A stretch of 64,000 nucleotides of DNA from Bidens hawaiensis (GCA_021521415.1 JAIQDT010009104.1:1-64000), one strand, 5' to 3'; positions 23,683 through 35,575 are shown, counted from the stretch's first letter. Notes: generated by a model not told the origin, from the letters alone. A program made the numbers and translations.

Positions 23683-24066
23683 TGAGTATTCCTCATCAGT
23701 GGCAACCTTCAGTAGTTGTCATCAGTGGCAGCTTTCCCACTGATTCAACTGATGACTGTTCCCACTGATGAGTATTCCTCATCAGTGGCAGCTTTCCCAC
23801 TGATGAGTATTCCTCATCAGTGGCAGTCTTCAGTAGTTGTGATCAGTGGCAACCTTCAGTAGTTGTCATCAGTGGCAACCTTCAGTAGTTATCATCAGTG
23901 GCAACCTTCAGTAGTTGTCAACTTGTCATCAGTGGCAACCTTCAGTAGTTGTCTTCAGTGGCAACCTTCAGTAGTTGTCTTCAGTGGCAAACATCTTCAG
24001 TAGTTGTCTTCAGTGGCAACCTTCAGTAGTTGTCTTCAGTGGCAAACATCTTCAGTAGTTGTCTTT
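23676..24066. repeat. Minisatellite and hairpins, copy 2
   Basis: Same tandem units and three hairpins as 19715-20105, shifted by 3961 bases. Confidence 0.9.
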
Positions 24067-24895
24067 TCTTCATCAGTTAATTGTTTATTTTTATGTTAAT
24101 TGTTTTTTTTATTTTTCATGTTATACAAATACGAATCGTAGTTTAGAATCCAAATCGCAAACGAAAAACGAAAAAAAAAAAATTTTTTTACACTGTAACC
24201 GGTTGGAACCGGTTACGGTACAGGAACCGGGTTAGGAACCGGTAAGAACCGGTTAGATAGGTTAGGGGTCCGAGGGGGGGAGAACCGGTTCGGTTCCCTA
24301 ACTGGTTCGAGCCTAGTCCCAAACCGTTTTGAACATGCCTAGCTAAATACTGTACGTATATGAAAAGTAGTAAATACTGTATTTGTCCACGTGGGCATGA
24401 AGCATACAGCCCGAGAATTGTGGAGTCGATATACTACGAATGTGTTCCGGTTATTATTTCGGATAATTATGTCCCGCTTTTTTTTTGAAGTTTTGAACTG
24501 GGAGGCGTTTTCGGTTTCCGTGTTGGAGAAAGATGTGAATTTGGGGCGGATTCTTAGAGCGATACCGGACAAGAAGTATTTGGAAATGCAGAAGAGAGTG
24601 AAGATGGTGCAAAAGCATTTTGTTTGGAATAAAAAGCCTGTGAAATTTGATTTGTTTCATATGATTATTCATTCTGTTTGGAACAATAGAGTTTTTATGT
24701 AAATGTATGTAACATTTTGATAATTTTCAAAGTAAAAAAAAAATAATAATAATTGCAGACACAAAATAATGGACTGTAATATGGCAAACAATTAAGATGA
24801 TCACAAAACTAACACATATTTGTAGGGTAAATAAAAGTCCAAGAACTAAAAACATTTTAAAATTTTAACTTAAAACACAAACAGTAATCATTCAC

Positions 24896-26686
24896 TCATT
24901 CTTCCATGCGGTTTTCATCAGTGTCTTGTTCAACCTTAACTTTGTTCTTATATTTATCCATCGCACCGGGAGCAACAAGCATGTGAAGACTCTGATCAAG
25001 TTCCTTCAATTTTTCCTTCCGTTCCTTTTTAGCCTTACCCTTCAACCTGCATCGTCATAAACAACGCGTTACGAAAATAATTCAAACAAATATTAAAACA
25101 AATAATAATAATAATAATAATACCTGTCCCCTATGTGTTTCTTCGCTCTCTGATCCCTGACTTTAACAATAGTTTTGATAGCCTTCAATGTGTTCTCGGT
25201 CACGTTTCGGTCATACCTCTCGGGTCGGTTACGTTTCCTCTCAAACTCAAACGTTGAGTCCTTAAAAAAATAAATCATGAACAAGTTAACAACGCTTAAT
25301 TATGGTTATAAAAATAAACTATTACTTACTTCTGTCATGTCTTTGCCATGTAACCGTCTATAAGCCTTTGTCCACTTCACCTTACGAGGGTTCCTCTTCA
25401 TTTTGAAATTCTTGTGACATTTTGATCGACAAAATCTAAATATCTGGAATTGTGAATTTTAACAAAATAACATAAAACCAAATCAAGCCACAGTAAATAG
25501 GCTGTAAATGAACCAAACTCATGAACAAGGAAGGCCATTTTCGTTCAATTGTGTTCTTGAACGTTCAACTATGTGGTTAGTTAAGTCCGTTAATGTTTGT
25601 TTGTTCAATAAAGATTTTTAATACTTTTTAATGACTAGTCTAATCTTACCATATACACATTTAAGCAAAATTATTAACCATAAAATAAATTTATATATAT
25701 GAATCTTAACATATGAATATAAATGTTAAAAAAAACACCAGCACAAACTTCGTAGCTGAACCTAGGGGTGCAAACAAGCCGAGCTGCTCACGAGCTACTC
25801 GAGATCAGCTCAAGAAAAAGCTCGATCAAGCCAAGTTTAAACGAGCCCGAGCCCGAACTTGAGCCTAAAAGTAAGCTCGTTTAATAAACGAGCCTAAGCT
25901 TGAACCTAAAAGTAAGCTTGCTTAATAAACAAGCCCGAGCTTGAGCGTAAAACTAAGCTCGCTTAATAAACAAGCCCGAGCTTGAGCGTAAAAGTAAGCT
26001 CTTTTAATAAACAAGCCCGAGCTTGAACCTAAAAGTAAGCTTGCTTAATAACAAGCTCAAGCTTGATCCTAAACGTAAGCTCATTTAATAAACAAGCCCG
26101 AGCTTGAGCCTAAAAGTAAGCTTGTTTAATAAACAAGCCCGAGCTTCACATATTGAGCTCGAACCGGCTCGCAAGCCTAAACAAGCCTTTCATTAGTATA
26201 ACTTTTATTATACTTATTTTTATATATTTAATTTAACATGATGAGAAAATAACTAAATAATTGAAAAAATATATAAAAAGACATTATTATTAATATATAA
26301 AAGTTAATTAAGAAATAGTAAACGAGCCAAGCTCGAGCTTCACAAATAAAAATTGAATCAAGCCGAGCTCGAGCTCTGTGTAAATTAAACTCGGCTCAGC
26401 TCGTTTGCACTGCGAACCAAACAGTTGACACTGACCATTATCAGTTAACCAAATCAAACAAAACACCATTTTTGTTCATTTAATCATTTCCTTAACGAAC
26501 AAACACAAAACTTATTTCAGTTCAGTTCATATACAGCCCTAATAGTAAATATACAATCCATATAACAATCTATAAATGACAAAAGAAATTAAAATAAAAA
26601 ACTACCTTCGCATCGTTGCGTACGAACTGGATACCGTGTCCGGGATATACAGTCGACGAACAAAACCAGCACTTTTCCAACCTCAT
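24896..26686 (-). CDS. RLP24: Ribosome biogenesis protein RLP24 (L24-like), intact
   Basis: Four coding exons on the minus strand: 26606-26686, 25330-25443, 25124-25260 and 24896-25046, all with GT-AG borders and total length 483 bp (160 residues plus stop). The product begins [18 protein letters not shown], has the L24e-type zinc-binding cysteines (CWFC, then FCRSKC), the [14 protein letters not shown] segment, [13 protein letters not shown] and a basic then acidic C-terminus. RLP24 is a nucleolar pre-60S assembly factor that occupies the place later taken by ribosomal protein L24 and stimulates the AAA-ATPase Drg1/Afg2 for factor release. Length matches the plant proteins (about 160). No break is visible. 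Intron 1 carries a MITE; a 5' UTR intron is likely (acceptor before 26716, donor at 26995). Confidence 0.95.
25763..26411. mobile_element. CGAGC-rich MITE with 41-bp tandem repeats in RLP24 intron 1
   Basis: Left end TAGGGGTGCAAACAAGC and right end GCTCGTTTGCACT form an imperfect inverted repeat. About eight 41-bp units (aagcccgagcttgagc, then gtaagctc, then taataaac) lie between 25830 and 26150. There is no ORF. The element enlarges the intron to about 1.16 kb without touching splice sites. Confidence 0.7.
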
Positions 26687-26995
26687 TCCTAAATCTTACA
26701 ACAAGCCCTAATCTTTCTGCATAAGTAACAACAACATAATAAAATCATGTAAAAATGTGTGCTTTAACAGATTAAAAGCTAAAGGAACTGTATATAATTG
26801 TAATCTATCAATCAATTGAATCGAGATAATAATAAATATAATAATAATAACCCTAATTAGTAACCTAAAGTTAATCGCCATCAACAAAACAATCAGTCAA
26901 TCAATTACATGAACAATTGATATGAATTGAATAGTTACTACATGAATCAAACTATAATAAACATTAGAAAGCATATACATAATATACATACATAC

Positions 26996-27125
26996 CTTAG
27001 GGCAACGAGAAAGAAAGAGGCTGAGAGATTGTGGGTTTTGATATTGATATAAACCCTAACTAAGTAATAATATTATTATTGAGGGTCTTCTTTTATAAGA
27101 ATATGGGCCAGGCCCAGTACCTACT
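26996..27125 (-). promoter_or_regulatory. RLP24 promoter and first leader exon
   Basis: On the minus strand: site II-type GGCCCA/TGGGCC motifs (27104-27118), then TTAGGGTTTA (telo-box, about 27050-27060) overlapping a TTTATAT box, then a CT-rich leader ending at a CTAAG|GTATG donor (exon end 26996). Site II plus telo-box is the usual control pair of plant ribosomal and ribosome-biogenesis genes, so co-regulation with growth is expected. Confidence 0.7.
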
Positions 27126-29475
27126 AATTCATATATGTAATGTGTATGTTCAAGTTCCATCTCTACCAATCAAAACCGGAACCTGAATCGACCCAAAAAC
27201 CGGTTAAATACCCGACTGTATCCGAAACCGGTTCTTATCCGACCCGGTTCTTGACTTTTGTTGACCATACCCGGAACCGGTTTTGGTTCGTGAAAGTACC
27301 CGATGTGTGCACCTCTATCAAGAGGTGTACAAATAAGATTTTTTTTTAAAACTAGTTTCAGGTTAGAACAACAAAGTCAGGAATCTTGTCGGATAGAAAC
27401 TGGTTATGGTATAGTCGGGTTTAACTGGTTTGGCCATGGTTTATCGGTTTTTGTTCGGGTTGGGTCCGTGTTTTGGCTGGGTAGTGGCGAAACTGATTCC
27501 AAGTATGGACATGGTTTCTCTAAGAAACTAAAACATGGGTTGTACCCATAGGTAAGGTAAGATGGATCCAGTTTTGGGTCGGATCTGAAACGCGGTTATG
27601 TGCTCAGTTCTACTTTACTTTTTTGTATTATATTTATATGAAATTAATGATAACAAATTATATTTTATTCATCCATTACACTATTCTCATGTTGGTCTTT
27701 ATTATGAGACGTCGAGAATGATAGACGAAGGAGAAATGGGTTATTTGTGAATTTATTGTTATCGGACTATTTTGGTGATCGGGATAATAATAAGGTGTGA
27801 TAACATCTTGTTCTTCGATAACATCTTAAAATATCAGTATTTATTGAGTTTGCAACCAAATAAAGCTCCCGATATCAATGTAATTATGTAACAACAATAG
27901 TTACACTCTAAATGCTATAGTTGCTTATGAAATGATGCAATATGCCTTAAACAACCTTTGTGTCAGTTCAACGTCTAAATAAGAAAAATAACAACTTTAT
28001 CTGATTATTGATTTCATGTATATGAAATACGAGGATACTAGTTTGAATACACAAAATCTACTTGGGTTTGCCAACCAACATGGCATAATAAAACAATAGT
28101 ACCTATAATACATTTATTTGATGGAAAAGAAGACAAATGCATGTGACACCATCACAATCGTTCATGTCATACTTATTATGTATGCCCGTAGCATGCTCAT
28201 AATATATATACGTATAAAATCAAAACTAATTGTGGTCTATATGTGATGCACGATAATACACATGTGTCATGCATTGTATTCAAATTTCAAAGTATTGAAA
28301 ACAGTCTTCATGCACAAACTTGATGCAAAACAACACACGTGTCGTTGTATAACATTATATTGGTTCAATGAACAATATCACTAGTTCATGGTACATTAAA
28401 TGATCAAGGTTTGATACATTGTGATTAAAAAAAAAAAGAAGAACCACCTTAAAGAGATGGTTTGATGCATGGTGAAGTTCTCAATAGATAAACTTTATAG
28501 TCATGAAGTTATTCGGCCATTCACTTATGCTGAAAAGTATCATCCGACCCATCAACACCATTGTTATCTCCAGAAACAAAACTCGTTTCCTTCATTCCAT
28601 CGACATACAGTTCTTTTATATTATATAACTTAGTAGGTCTTAATTACTATAGAAAAGAATAAAAACGATTTAAAGGCTATCAATGGGACGGGAGTTAATT
28701 ATCAATTTACCTTCGATGATACAAATAAATGATAGAATTCTAAACAAAATCACATTCATTTGTAATACTTTTTCAAGATTCTCAACATAAACTTGTATAG
28801 AACAAATCAACATGGTTACACACTTAAATAAGACAAGGAACATAATTGTCCTCTTTTGCCCATACTAATCCAGGAAATCTTATATATGGCATACAAATAG
28901 TCACTTTTAAAAACACAATTTGAAAAGGCTATGGCTATGAAACAAATGAACCCTACAACAACTAATACATAATGGTCACATATTGATTGAGCTTGCATTG
29001 TCAAATCCTTAATAATGGAAGTTGTCCTAATGCAAAGGACATGTTTACGAAACTACTATTAGTTTCATTCCCAAGTAGTTACTACTGATCACCAATTACT
29101 AGTTAGTGTTGACGAGTTTTGTGTTGAAAGTTTTCAACTGTTGTAACTGAATAACTATTAACAGTTATAACCGACAACCATCAACTAAAATGTTTCGATG
29201 ATTCCTCAACTTATAATGATAGATTTGTTATTTTAATTAAAAAAATTGCATATTCTGTTTTATTTTATATATGGATTATTCGACTAAACTTTTGAAAATA
29301 TCATCAAAATACTTTAATCCAAGAATGAGGTTACTATTCACAAGAATATACACACGTACCCTAGGTATATAATATTTTATGCTATAACGATTGTGTGCAT
29401 AGTAATATTAAAGGAAAAAATAAAATATAGATTATAGAAGTTATTATTTGCACTAGATGCCCTTACTATATGATA
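27126..29475. other. Intergenic with a hAT-like relic
   Basis: 27150-27340 carries accggtt words and ends GTGTGCACCTCTA, next to a second motif agaggtgtacaaataag that opens another relic to about 27600. 27610-29475 is AT-rich with no gene or repeat I can support. Confidence 0.5.
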
Positions 29476-29881
29476 CAGGGGCGTAGCTTTAGTGGGGCCA
29501 GAGGTGGCCCCGGCCTCCTCCGTTTTTTCGCTTGTTAGTGTAAAGTGATTCTTTTTCGGTCGAAATTTTTTAGACATAGTGACCGAAATTTTGAGCCCGC
29601 CCCCCTCGGTTTTTTGCTCGGTAGTGTAAATTTATCCACTTTTTGCCCGAAAATTTTTATACATAGCGTAAATTTACTCGTTTCTGATGAAATTTTGAGT
29701 CCGGCGTCCTTTTTTTCGCTCGGCGGTGTAAATTATCTTTTTTCAGCCGAAAATTTTTATACATGTCATAAATTCACCCGTTTCCGACCGAAACTTTGAG
29801 CCCGTCCTCCTCTAGTCTATGAATTTTTTTTATACATATGAGTCCGGCCCCCTCGACATGTATGTCCAAGATTCGCCACTG
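29476..29881. mobile_element. 406-bp hAT MITE
   Basis: Ends CAGGGGCGTAGCTT and AAGATTCGCCACTG (reverse complement CAGTGGCGAATCTT), with a perfect 8-bp target duplication ATATGATA at 29468-29475 and 29882-29889. Inside are three diverged copies of a unit with ttttttcgctcgg, tagtgtaaatt, gaaatttt and gagcccg. Confidence 0.85.
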
Positions 29882-30354
29882 ATATGATATATCAACTAAC
29901 TAACTGATTCGTTTAAAGTTAAAACTGTATACTGATGATGGTTTTTATTGAACACGTATTTAATTCATTAACACTATAATATTCAATTATATATATTCCT
30001 GAAATCTTTTATCATAGATTATACGGGGGTCACTTGAATAAATATAGGGTCGATAGTGCCACCTTTTTAATGAGTGACCCTTAATTAGTTGGTGTAGGGT
30101 TAATCATTTTAATAGTTATGGATGAACATTATTATCAAATCAAACTGTAATGTAAATGCTAGTCCGATCACATAAGACATGCGCGCATACAATAGTTACA
30201 TTCAAGATGTGTTTGATGGTATAACAAGGTGAAAACGTTCTCGCTTGTCAGTGTAACCGTCTCTTTGTTTACTTTTAGTAGTGAACGTATTAAAAGATCT
30301 AGTAAAAAATCATCATCATCGTACTCAGTAAATTCCACATATAGAAAAACTATC

Positions 30355-30552
30355 GTTGGGTCTGAGGAGGGTAAGATGTCAACAACCTTACCTCTACCCC
30401 GTAGGATTAAAAATGCTGCTTTCGGTGAGACCCCCGGCTCGATAGTAGTTTTGCATCAAGCCTTGGACATAAGGCACATAACACTCAACCATGGGACACA
30501 TGCTGATTGGTGCATGTACCCTTGTTTTTCGGCCATCAACGCCACCACATAA
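30355..30552 (+). repeat. SINE-like dispersed repeat fragment
   Basis: Contains gaggagggtaagatgt, ccttacctctaccccgtagg and gagacccccggctcgat, a run I associate with a dispersed repeat common in eudicot genomes, probably SINE-related. No poly-A tail or target duplication was recognised. 29890-30350 and 30553-31500 hold nothing I can name. Confidence 0.35.
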
Positions 30553-31500
30553 TGCCTGATTAACCTTATGTCACTTTTAACGTTATTTTCACGAAAGATC
30601 TAGTAAAATCACATGTATAAAAGTCTGGCGACCCATATTATTAAATTTTTCAAAACATATTTTGTATGAGGTGGGCCCAATTGGCCAGCCCATTATGACA
30701 CATGGCCCATTATATGCCTAGCAAGTATGCTGTTAGTTATACACTTTATAGTTTATACAAGTACATATATACATTGCTTTATTTATTTAGGTAGTTAGAT
30801 TCAAATGATGGGAGAAATCCATTAATATGTTAAAGACTCCAAGAAGATGCATAATGAGCTCAATCATGTTATAACTACTCTTATATATAAATATACAAAC
30901 ACACATGACTCAAAGAAAAAGGTTAACACATAATTGCATGTTAATTTGATTGGTCAGGTTATTATTATTATTTTTTTTTTGTTTCCTTTTCTCTTTCAAA
31001 CGCATCAACTAAATGACAACAGTGTCTCTTTCAAGTGATCAATTTTATTGTGCGGCAGTTTATTAAGGGTATTGTTGTGTGATTGTTATCCAAAACTCAA
31101 AAAATGTACACCATTATTAGAATTTGGGTAAGTTATGGTTAATCTCGAGCTATCAACCTGACTATTCAATTGTTTTTGAATATCCGGATATTAAAACATA
31201 ACGACATCGATAAAATAAAGTTCATACTTGTAACTAAGAACCAATACAAGTGAACCAGAATGGCAGAATCCAATAAGATTCACATTCATATAAGCAAGGG
31301 TTTTATAACTAAATGAAATAGTTAAATGTATAAATTAGATTTTTTATTATAATTTATAGATGAATAGATACACTAGAAAAATATAAAGTGACAAACTATA
31401 ATAAAGAAGTTATGAAAGTTATAAAAAATAATTAAACATACATAGCATATTGGTGTTCGTAAAAAGGATATAAAATTGGAATCCAAGATAATATATATAA

Positions 31501-32210
31501 GGGAAAATTTCCTAAATAACCCAAATAAAGAGAGAAAAAAAAATGATCCTATTTAAGTCAAGATTCCCAAAACAATCCACAAAATATGTACTGAGGTGAC
31601 AACTTGAAAAAATAAACGACGAGATTTTTTAACCAATCAAAATCTGACACGTGTAAAGGTTCTGACACACCAGACGAGATTTTTAAAAATCTCGTCTGGT
31701 CCGACCATATTTTTAACTTAATTAACTTTTTAAAAAACCGTCTCTCCAGACGGTTTTTTTATGTTTCTCGTCTGGTCCGTTCAAATTATTATTATCCGAT
31801 ACCTTCTTCCACATCTTCATCTTCTTCATCTTCATCTTCATCTTCATCTGCAAATTAATTTATGAAGATGAAGATGAAGATGAAGAAGATGAAGATGTGG
31901 AAGAAGGTATGGGATAATAATAATTTGGACGGACCAGACGAGAAGCATAAAAAAACCGTCTGAAGAGACGTTTTTTTAAAAAGTTAATTAAGTTAAAAAT
32001 ATGGTCGGACAAGACGAGATTTTTAAAAATCTCGTCTGGTGTGTCAAAACCTTTACACGTGTCAGATTTTGATTGGTTAAAAAATCTCGTTGTTTATTTT
32101 TTCAAGTTGTCGTCTCAATACATATTTCTTGGATTGTTTTGTGAATTTTGACTTAAATATGATCACTTTTTTTCTCTCTCTTATTTAGGATCATTTAAGG
32201 AATTTTCCCA
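31501..32210. mobile_element. 710-bp foldback element (near-perfect hairpin)
   Basis: The two halves (31501-about 31847 and about 31862-32209) are inverted repeats over almost their whole length. The tips are GGGAAAATTTCC and GGAATTTTCCC. The centre is a (CTTCAT)n tract facing its complement (GAAGAT)n. Each arm also contains its own perfect palindrome, CCAGACGAGATTTTT and complement. The flanks atatataa (31493-31500 and 32211-32218) match as an 8-bp target duplication, though in AT-rich DNA. Long terminal inverted repeats suggest a Mutator-type or foldback MITE. Confidence 0.88.
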
Positions 32211-32218
32211 ATATATAA

Positions 32219-33950
32219 ATAGGCTCTTTAATGGAAACCTAGTAATAAATGGTAGTTCTATGTTGCAACGTGAATATTGTCAGATATTTAAGCAAAATAG
32301 AGACTATTTTTGAATTTTATTATCATCTTTTTTAATTAAGATATACTGGTCTAATAATTTTAAATTTAAAAATGTACCATTGGATAAAATGGGAATAGTT
32401 TATTGCAGAAAAAATCAGTAAACTATATTCATTTTTATTCCTTTTTAATGTTTAATCGTTTTAATTAACTAAAAGAATTACAATAAGAAACAAGTTCCAA
32501 ATTCAGATAATTTGTACATTTTTAAACAATGTTTTTATAATGGTACTCTTCATCAAACCGGCCATCGGATATATCTAAAGTACATGATGAGTGATGACAT
32601 TATGAATAACTTTAAATTGAAAAAATGTATACACAAATAACTAATGTAAAACATATATGAAGCTATTCTATTTTTCTTTAGTGTGAATTAGCATTCTAAC
32701 AAATGTGAAAGCTTGTAATGAACATTATAAATGCCCTTTTGTGAGGAAATAAATTGAAAAAGAAAACATAATTTTTGAACTTTCAGCCTACTAATGTTCT
32801 GGTTTGCGATCTGATCCGGTTATTAGTACGGTTGTTTTCTAATTATTCAAACTTATAATAAAAAAAAGAAGTATGGTATTTTATAAGGATAAAATATAAA
32901 TTATATAATAACTTAATTTGAAAGAAAGTCATGGAAAGGTCATAAATATTCAACATAGGAAACATATAAAAATGGGAAGTCACACATGCAAGCACATACA
33001 AATATATAAATGTAGCATTAATTCATCTATTTTATAATATTGAAGAGCATAACTCATAAATTTGGCACATATATAGAGCTAGTTTATATTATCTTTGGAT
33101 AGTACTCTTGAAGGTTCCTTGTAGATGAATGGGGTATGCCAACCCCATTTTACATGCCAAGCATGGTCGGTGTTAACCCTAATTTTAATTCAGTGTACCA
33201 TAATCACCATTCATTATGCCTTGAGATCCCAATCATCACCATATTATGAGGAACTTAACTTTTGTTTGAAAATTTCAGAGGGAAATTTAAATGTTTTCGA
33301 ATTTAGCTTAATCTGCTTATTTAACGTAAAGATAAACGACATAAATCCTTGTTTAACTTGTGAAGATGTTAATCTTTATTAAAAGGAGTTAACGTTTGTT
33401 TTGGTTTATTTAGTTATATTTATCGGATTAGCTTGCACCAAGAGAAAATGTGTGTTAATGTTACATTCATAGACTTGGATTCACCTATGCTCATGATGAA
33501 GTTCTATTTGAACTTATATTAAAAAATGAAGTTTTAATATGTAAAATAAAATAAACAAAAATATGGCCTTAAAAGATGTAATCTTGTACTAAGGATCATA
33601 TTTAACAAAATGTAAAAAATTGCAATTTTTATATAACATGACAAAACTAACATAGTGAAATATTTGTGTTAGGAACTCGATTGATTAAGCAACTAAAATA
33701 CAAACCGATGTTAATCCCACAATGTGAGGAATGTTGCACATTGGCATATTGCATTCTTCTTCTTCTTTTTTTTTTGGAGTCTACAAAGTTATAAAAAGAC
33801 TACAAAAGGTCCAACGTGTTTCATAAGAAAAAAGAATTTGTAACTTTCTATAAAAATCTAAATACATTGTTTTGTATATTTTTTTAATATTCGTATATAA
33901 AATTATTTAAGAGCCAAGTTCTTTCAGCATGATGTATTTTATTTTTTTGA
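32219..33950. other. Intergenic, nothing recognised
   Basis: AT-rich (many taaaa and ttatt words). The short ORF at 33125-33382 matches no family I know and has no supporting context. Confidence 0.5.
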
Positions 33951-33960
33951 ATAATAAATA

Positions 33961-34831
33961 GGGATATTGATTTTTAACACTCCCAACTTTCCCTCATTGA
34001 TAAATAACACTTCAAACTTTTGATTTGTAACCCACCACTCCTAACTTTCACCATATTTTCCTGTACCACTCCCCGTCTAAATGAACACTAACCTCGTAAT
34101 GTTTTGGACTAAAATTATCATTCAAATTTGTTGAGGGGCTAAAACAGAAATTTTATTTTTAACACACTACCTTCATTTCCGGTGACCTCGTTTTTCCGGC
34201 GACCTCATTTTTTCCGGCGAATTTGAGTTTTCTGGCTTCTCGTCTTTCAGAAAATGGAGATGGTTCAGAGGTGTAAAAAGGTGATGGAGATCATGAACAT
34301 TGTGCACCGGTGGAGATGTGATGAAGATGGTGCCCGCCGAAAACCTGCAACTTGATTTTCCGGCACGCAGGCGATCCCGGAAGGTGGCTGGGTGAGACAC
34401 TAGTGGTGGCCGAGGGGGGGGGGTGAGGTTTTGGGGCGGTGGGCGGTGAAATGATGGATATGGCGTTCGCCGGAAACCTGCAACTCGCCGGAAAACTCAA
34501 ATTCATATGTGAAGCTCGGTGAAATGATGGATATGGTGTTCTGAAAGACGAGATAGCCGGAAAACTCAAATTCGCCGGAAAAAACGAGATCGCCGGAAAA
34601 ACGAGGTCACCGGAAATGGAGGTTGTGTGTTAAAAATAAAATTTCTGTTTTACCCCCTCAACTAATTTGAATGACATTTTTAGTCCAAAACATTAACGAG
34701 GTTAGTGTTCATTTAGACGGGGAGTGGTACAGGAAAATAGAGTGATAGTTGGGAGTGATGGGTAACAAATCGAAAATTGAGAGTGTTATCTACCAATAAG
34801 GAAAAGTTGAGAATATTAAAAACTAATATCC
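33961..34831. mobile_element. Mutator-like MITE with about 290-bp terminal inverted repeats
   Basis: Left arm 33962-about 34255 is repeated inverted at about 34535-34831 (ends GGATATTGATTTTTAA and TTAAAAACTAATATCC, allowing mismatches). A perfect 10-bp direct repeat ATAATAAATA flanks it (33951-33960 and 34832-34841), in the 8-11-bp range of Mutator elements. The centre (34256-34534) is GC-richer with repeated cgccggaaa and gatggagat words and no convincing protein, so gene capture is possible but not shown. Confidence 0.82.
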
Positions 34832-35514
34832 ATAATAAATATACTAAGTTGTTAAATAAAAATCAAATTATTTGTTAGATAAATAAGAAAAAAAAGAAAT
34901 ATTTAAGCTTTAAATTTGTTTGTTTGACCAGTGGGCTTCACCAAAAGCAAACTAACCACAAATAAATAAAAACTGGTTGACCATCTATAAACAATTTCAT
35001 TTTTTCTAAAGTACCAAACATAGAAAAATAATATATTAGAAAAAAGTCCAACGAAGCTCCAAATCTCCAATAAGAAGTCTAATGCTTGTAACAAAACTAT
35101 GTTGTTTTCTCTCTTACACCACCATTAATAATCTGAGTTTGTTCAGTTATCTATCATTGTATTATAATCGTCCAACTTTAAGCAATATATTCTAGACTAG
35201 ATACAAAAGAGTTAAATATACCATTTTGATTGATGGTAAGGTGGTTAAATTATTTGACCCTTCTAGCAATGTAATTAAAAAAAAAATAGATCATATATTA
35301 TTAAGAGTCAAGACCACTTAATAGTTAATACAGTCTTGAATATATAGGATGTATAATATATGTATGAATAATATACATTATATAAGTCATCTAAAATGGC
35401 ATACTATTAAATGATTTCAGTACTTGCAGGCAAATACCACCTACTTAAAAAAGTAGATACTACTTCTCTTTCCATTTTTTCTTTCGTTAAAATTCATTTT
35501 CACATGCCCTCTAA

Positions 35515-35516
<2 letters not shown>

Positions 35517-35560
<44 letters not shown>

Positions 35561-35575
35561 ATAATAATAATAAAG
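35517..35575. repeat. (TTA)n/(ATA)n microsatellite
   Basis: About 14 tta units followed by ataataataa, 250 bp upstream of the AP2/ERF start codon. 34842-35516 has no recognisable feature. Confidence 0.9.

Larger units (their letters stand above)
20221..24181 (+). repeat. 3961-bp tandem duplication, unit 2
   Basis: Second unit of the tandem pair. It starts abruptly with atgttttagt after the A run and ends in the matching A run, beyond which the remaining right end of the hAT element follows. It contains another copy of the MITE right half and of the exostosin exon 4 start (20869-21171). Confidence 0.95.
21172..24341 (+). mobile_element. hAT transposon, copy 2, both ends present
   Basis: 3170 bp. 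The left end is TAGAGATGTTCAA and the reverse complement of the right end is TAGGCATGTTCAA, an inverted repeat with two mismatches. It is flanked by perfect 8-bp target duplications GCTAAATA at 21164-21171 and 24342-24349. accggttcc-type subterminal repeats occur at both ends (21182-21370 and 24192-24310). The target is exostosin exon 4. Element and target-duplication sizes match hAT. Confidence 0.92.
14244..24702 (+). pseudogene. GT47 exostosin-like glycosyltransferase (copy B), interrupted
   Basis: Exon 1 (14244-14603) encodes a short cytoplasmic tail, a membrane anchor (LKLLVLIISLVVGVLIFISQ) and a stem. Exon 2 (14688-14818) has the LLSARERELEHAR motif and exon 3 (15389-15737) SYELMEKTLKVYIYKEGE, GIYASEGWFMKLME, DPRKAHLFYL and [10 protein letters not shown]. 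Splice borders keep the frame (AGT|GTAGGG, AG|GTGAAA, TGG|GTACG). Exon 4 begins at 16908 and is cut at 17210 by a hAT transposon; it resumes at 24342 and ends near 24702. Damage: TGA at 15687-15689 in the KYPFW motif (W to stop), an extra base near 17008, and an extra T in the run near 24485. It is the family's full layout but is dead. The end is convergent with RLP24, about 190 bp away. Confidence 0.9.
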
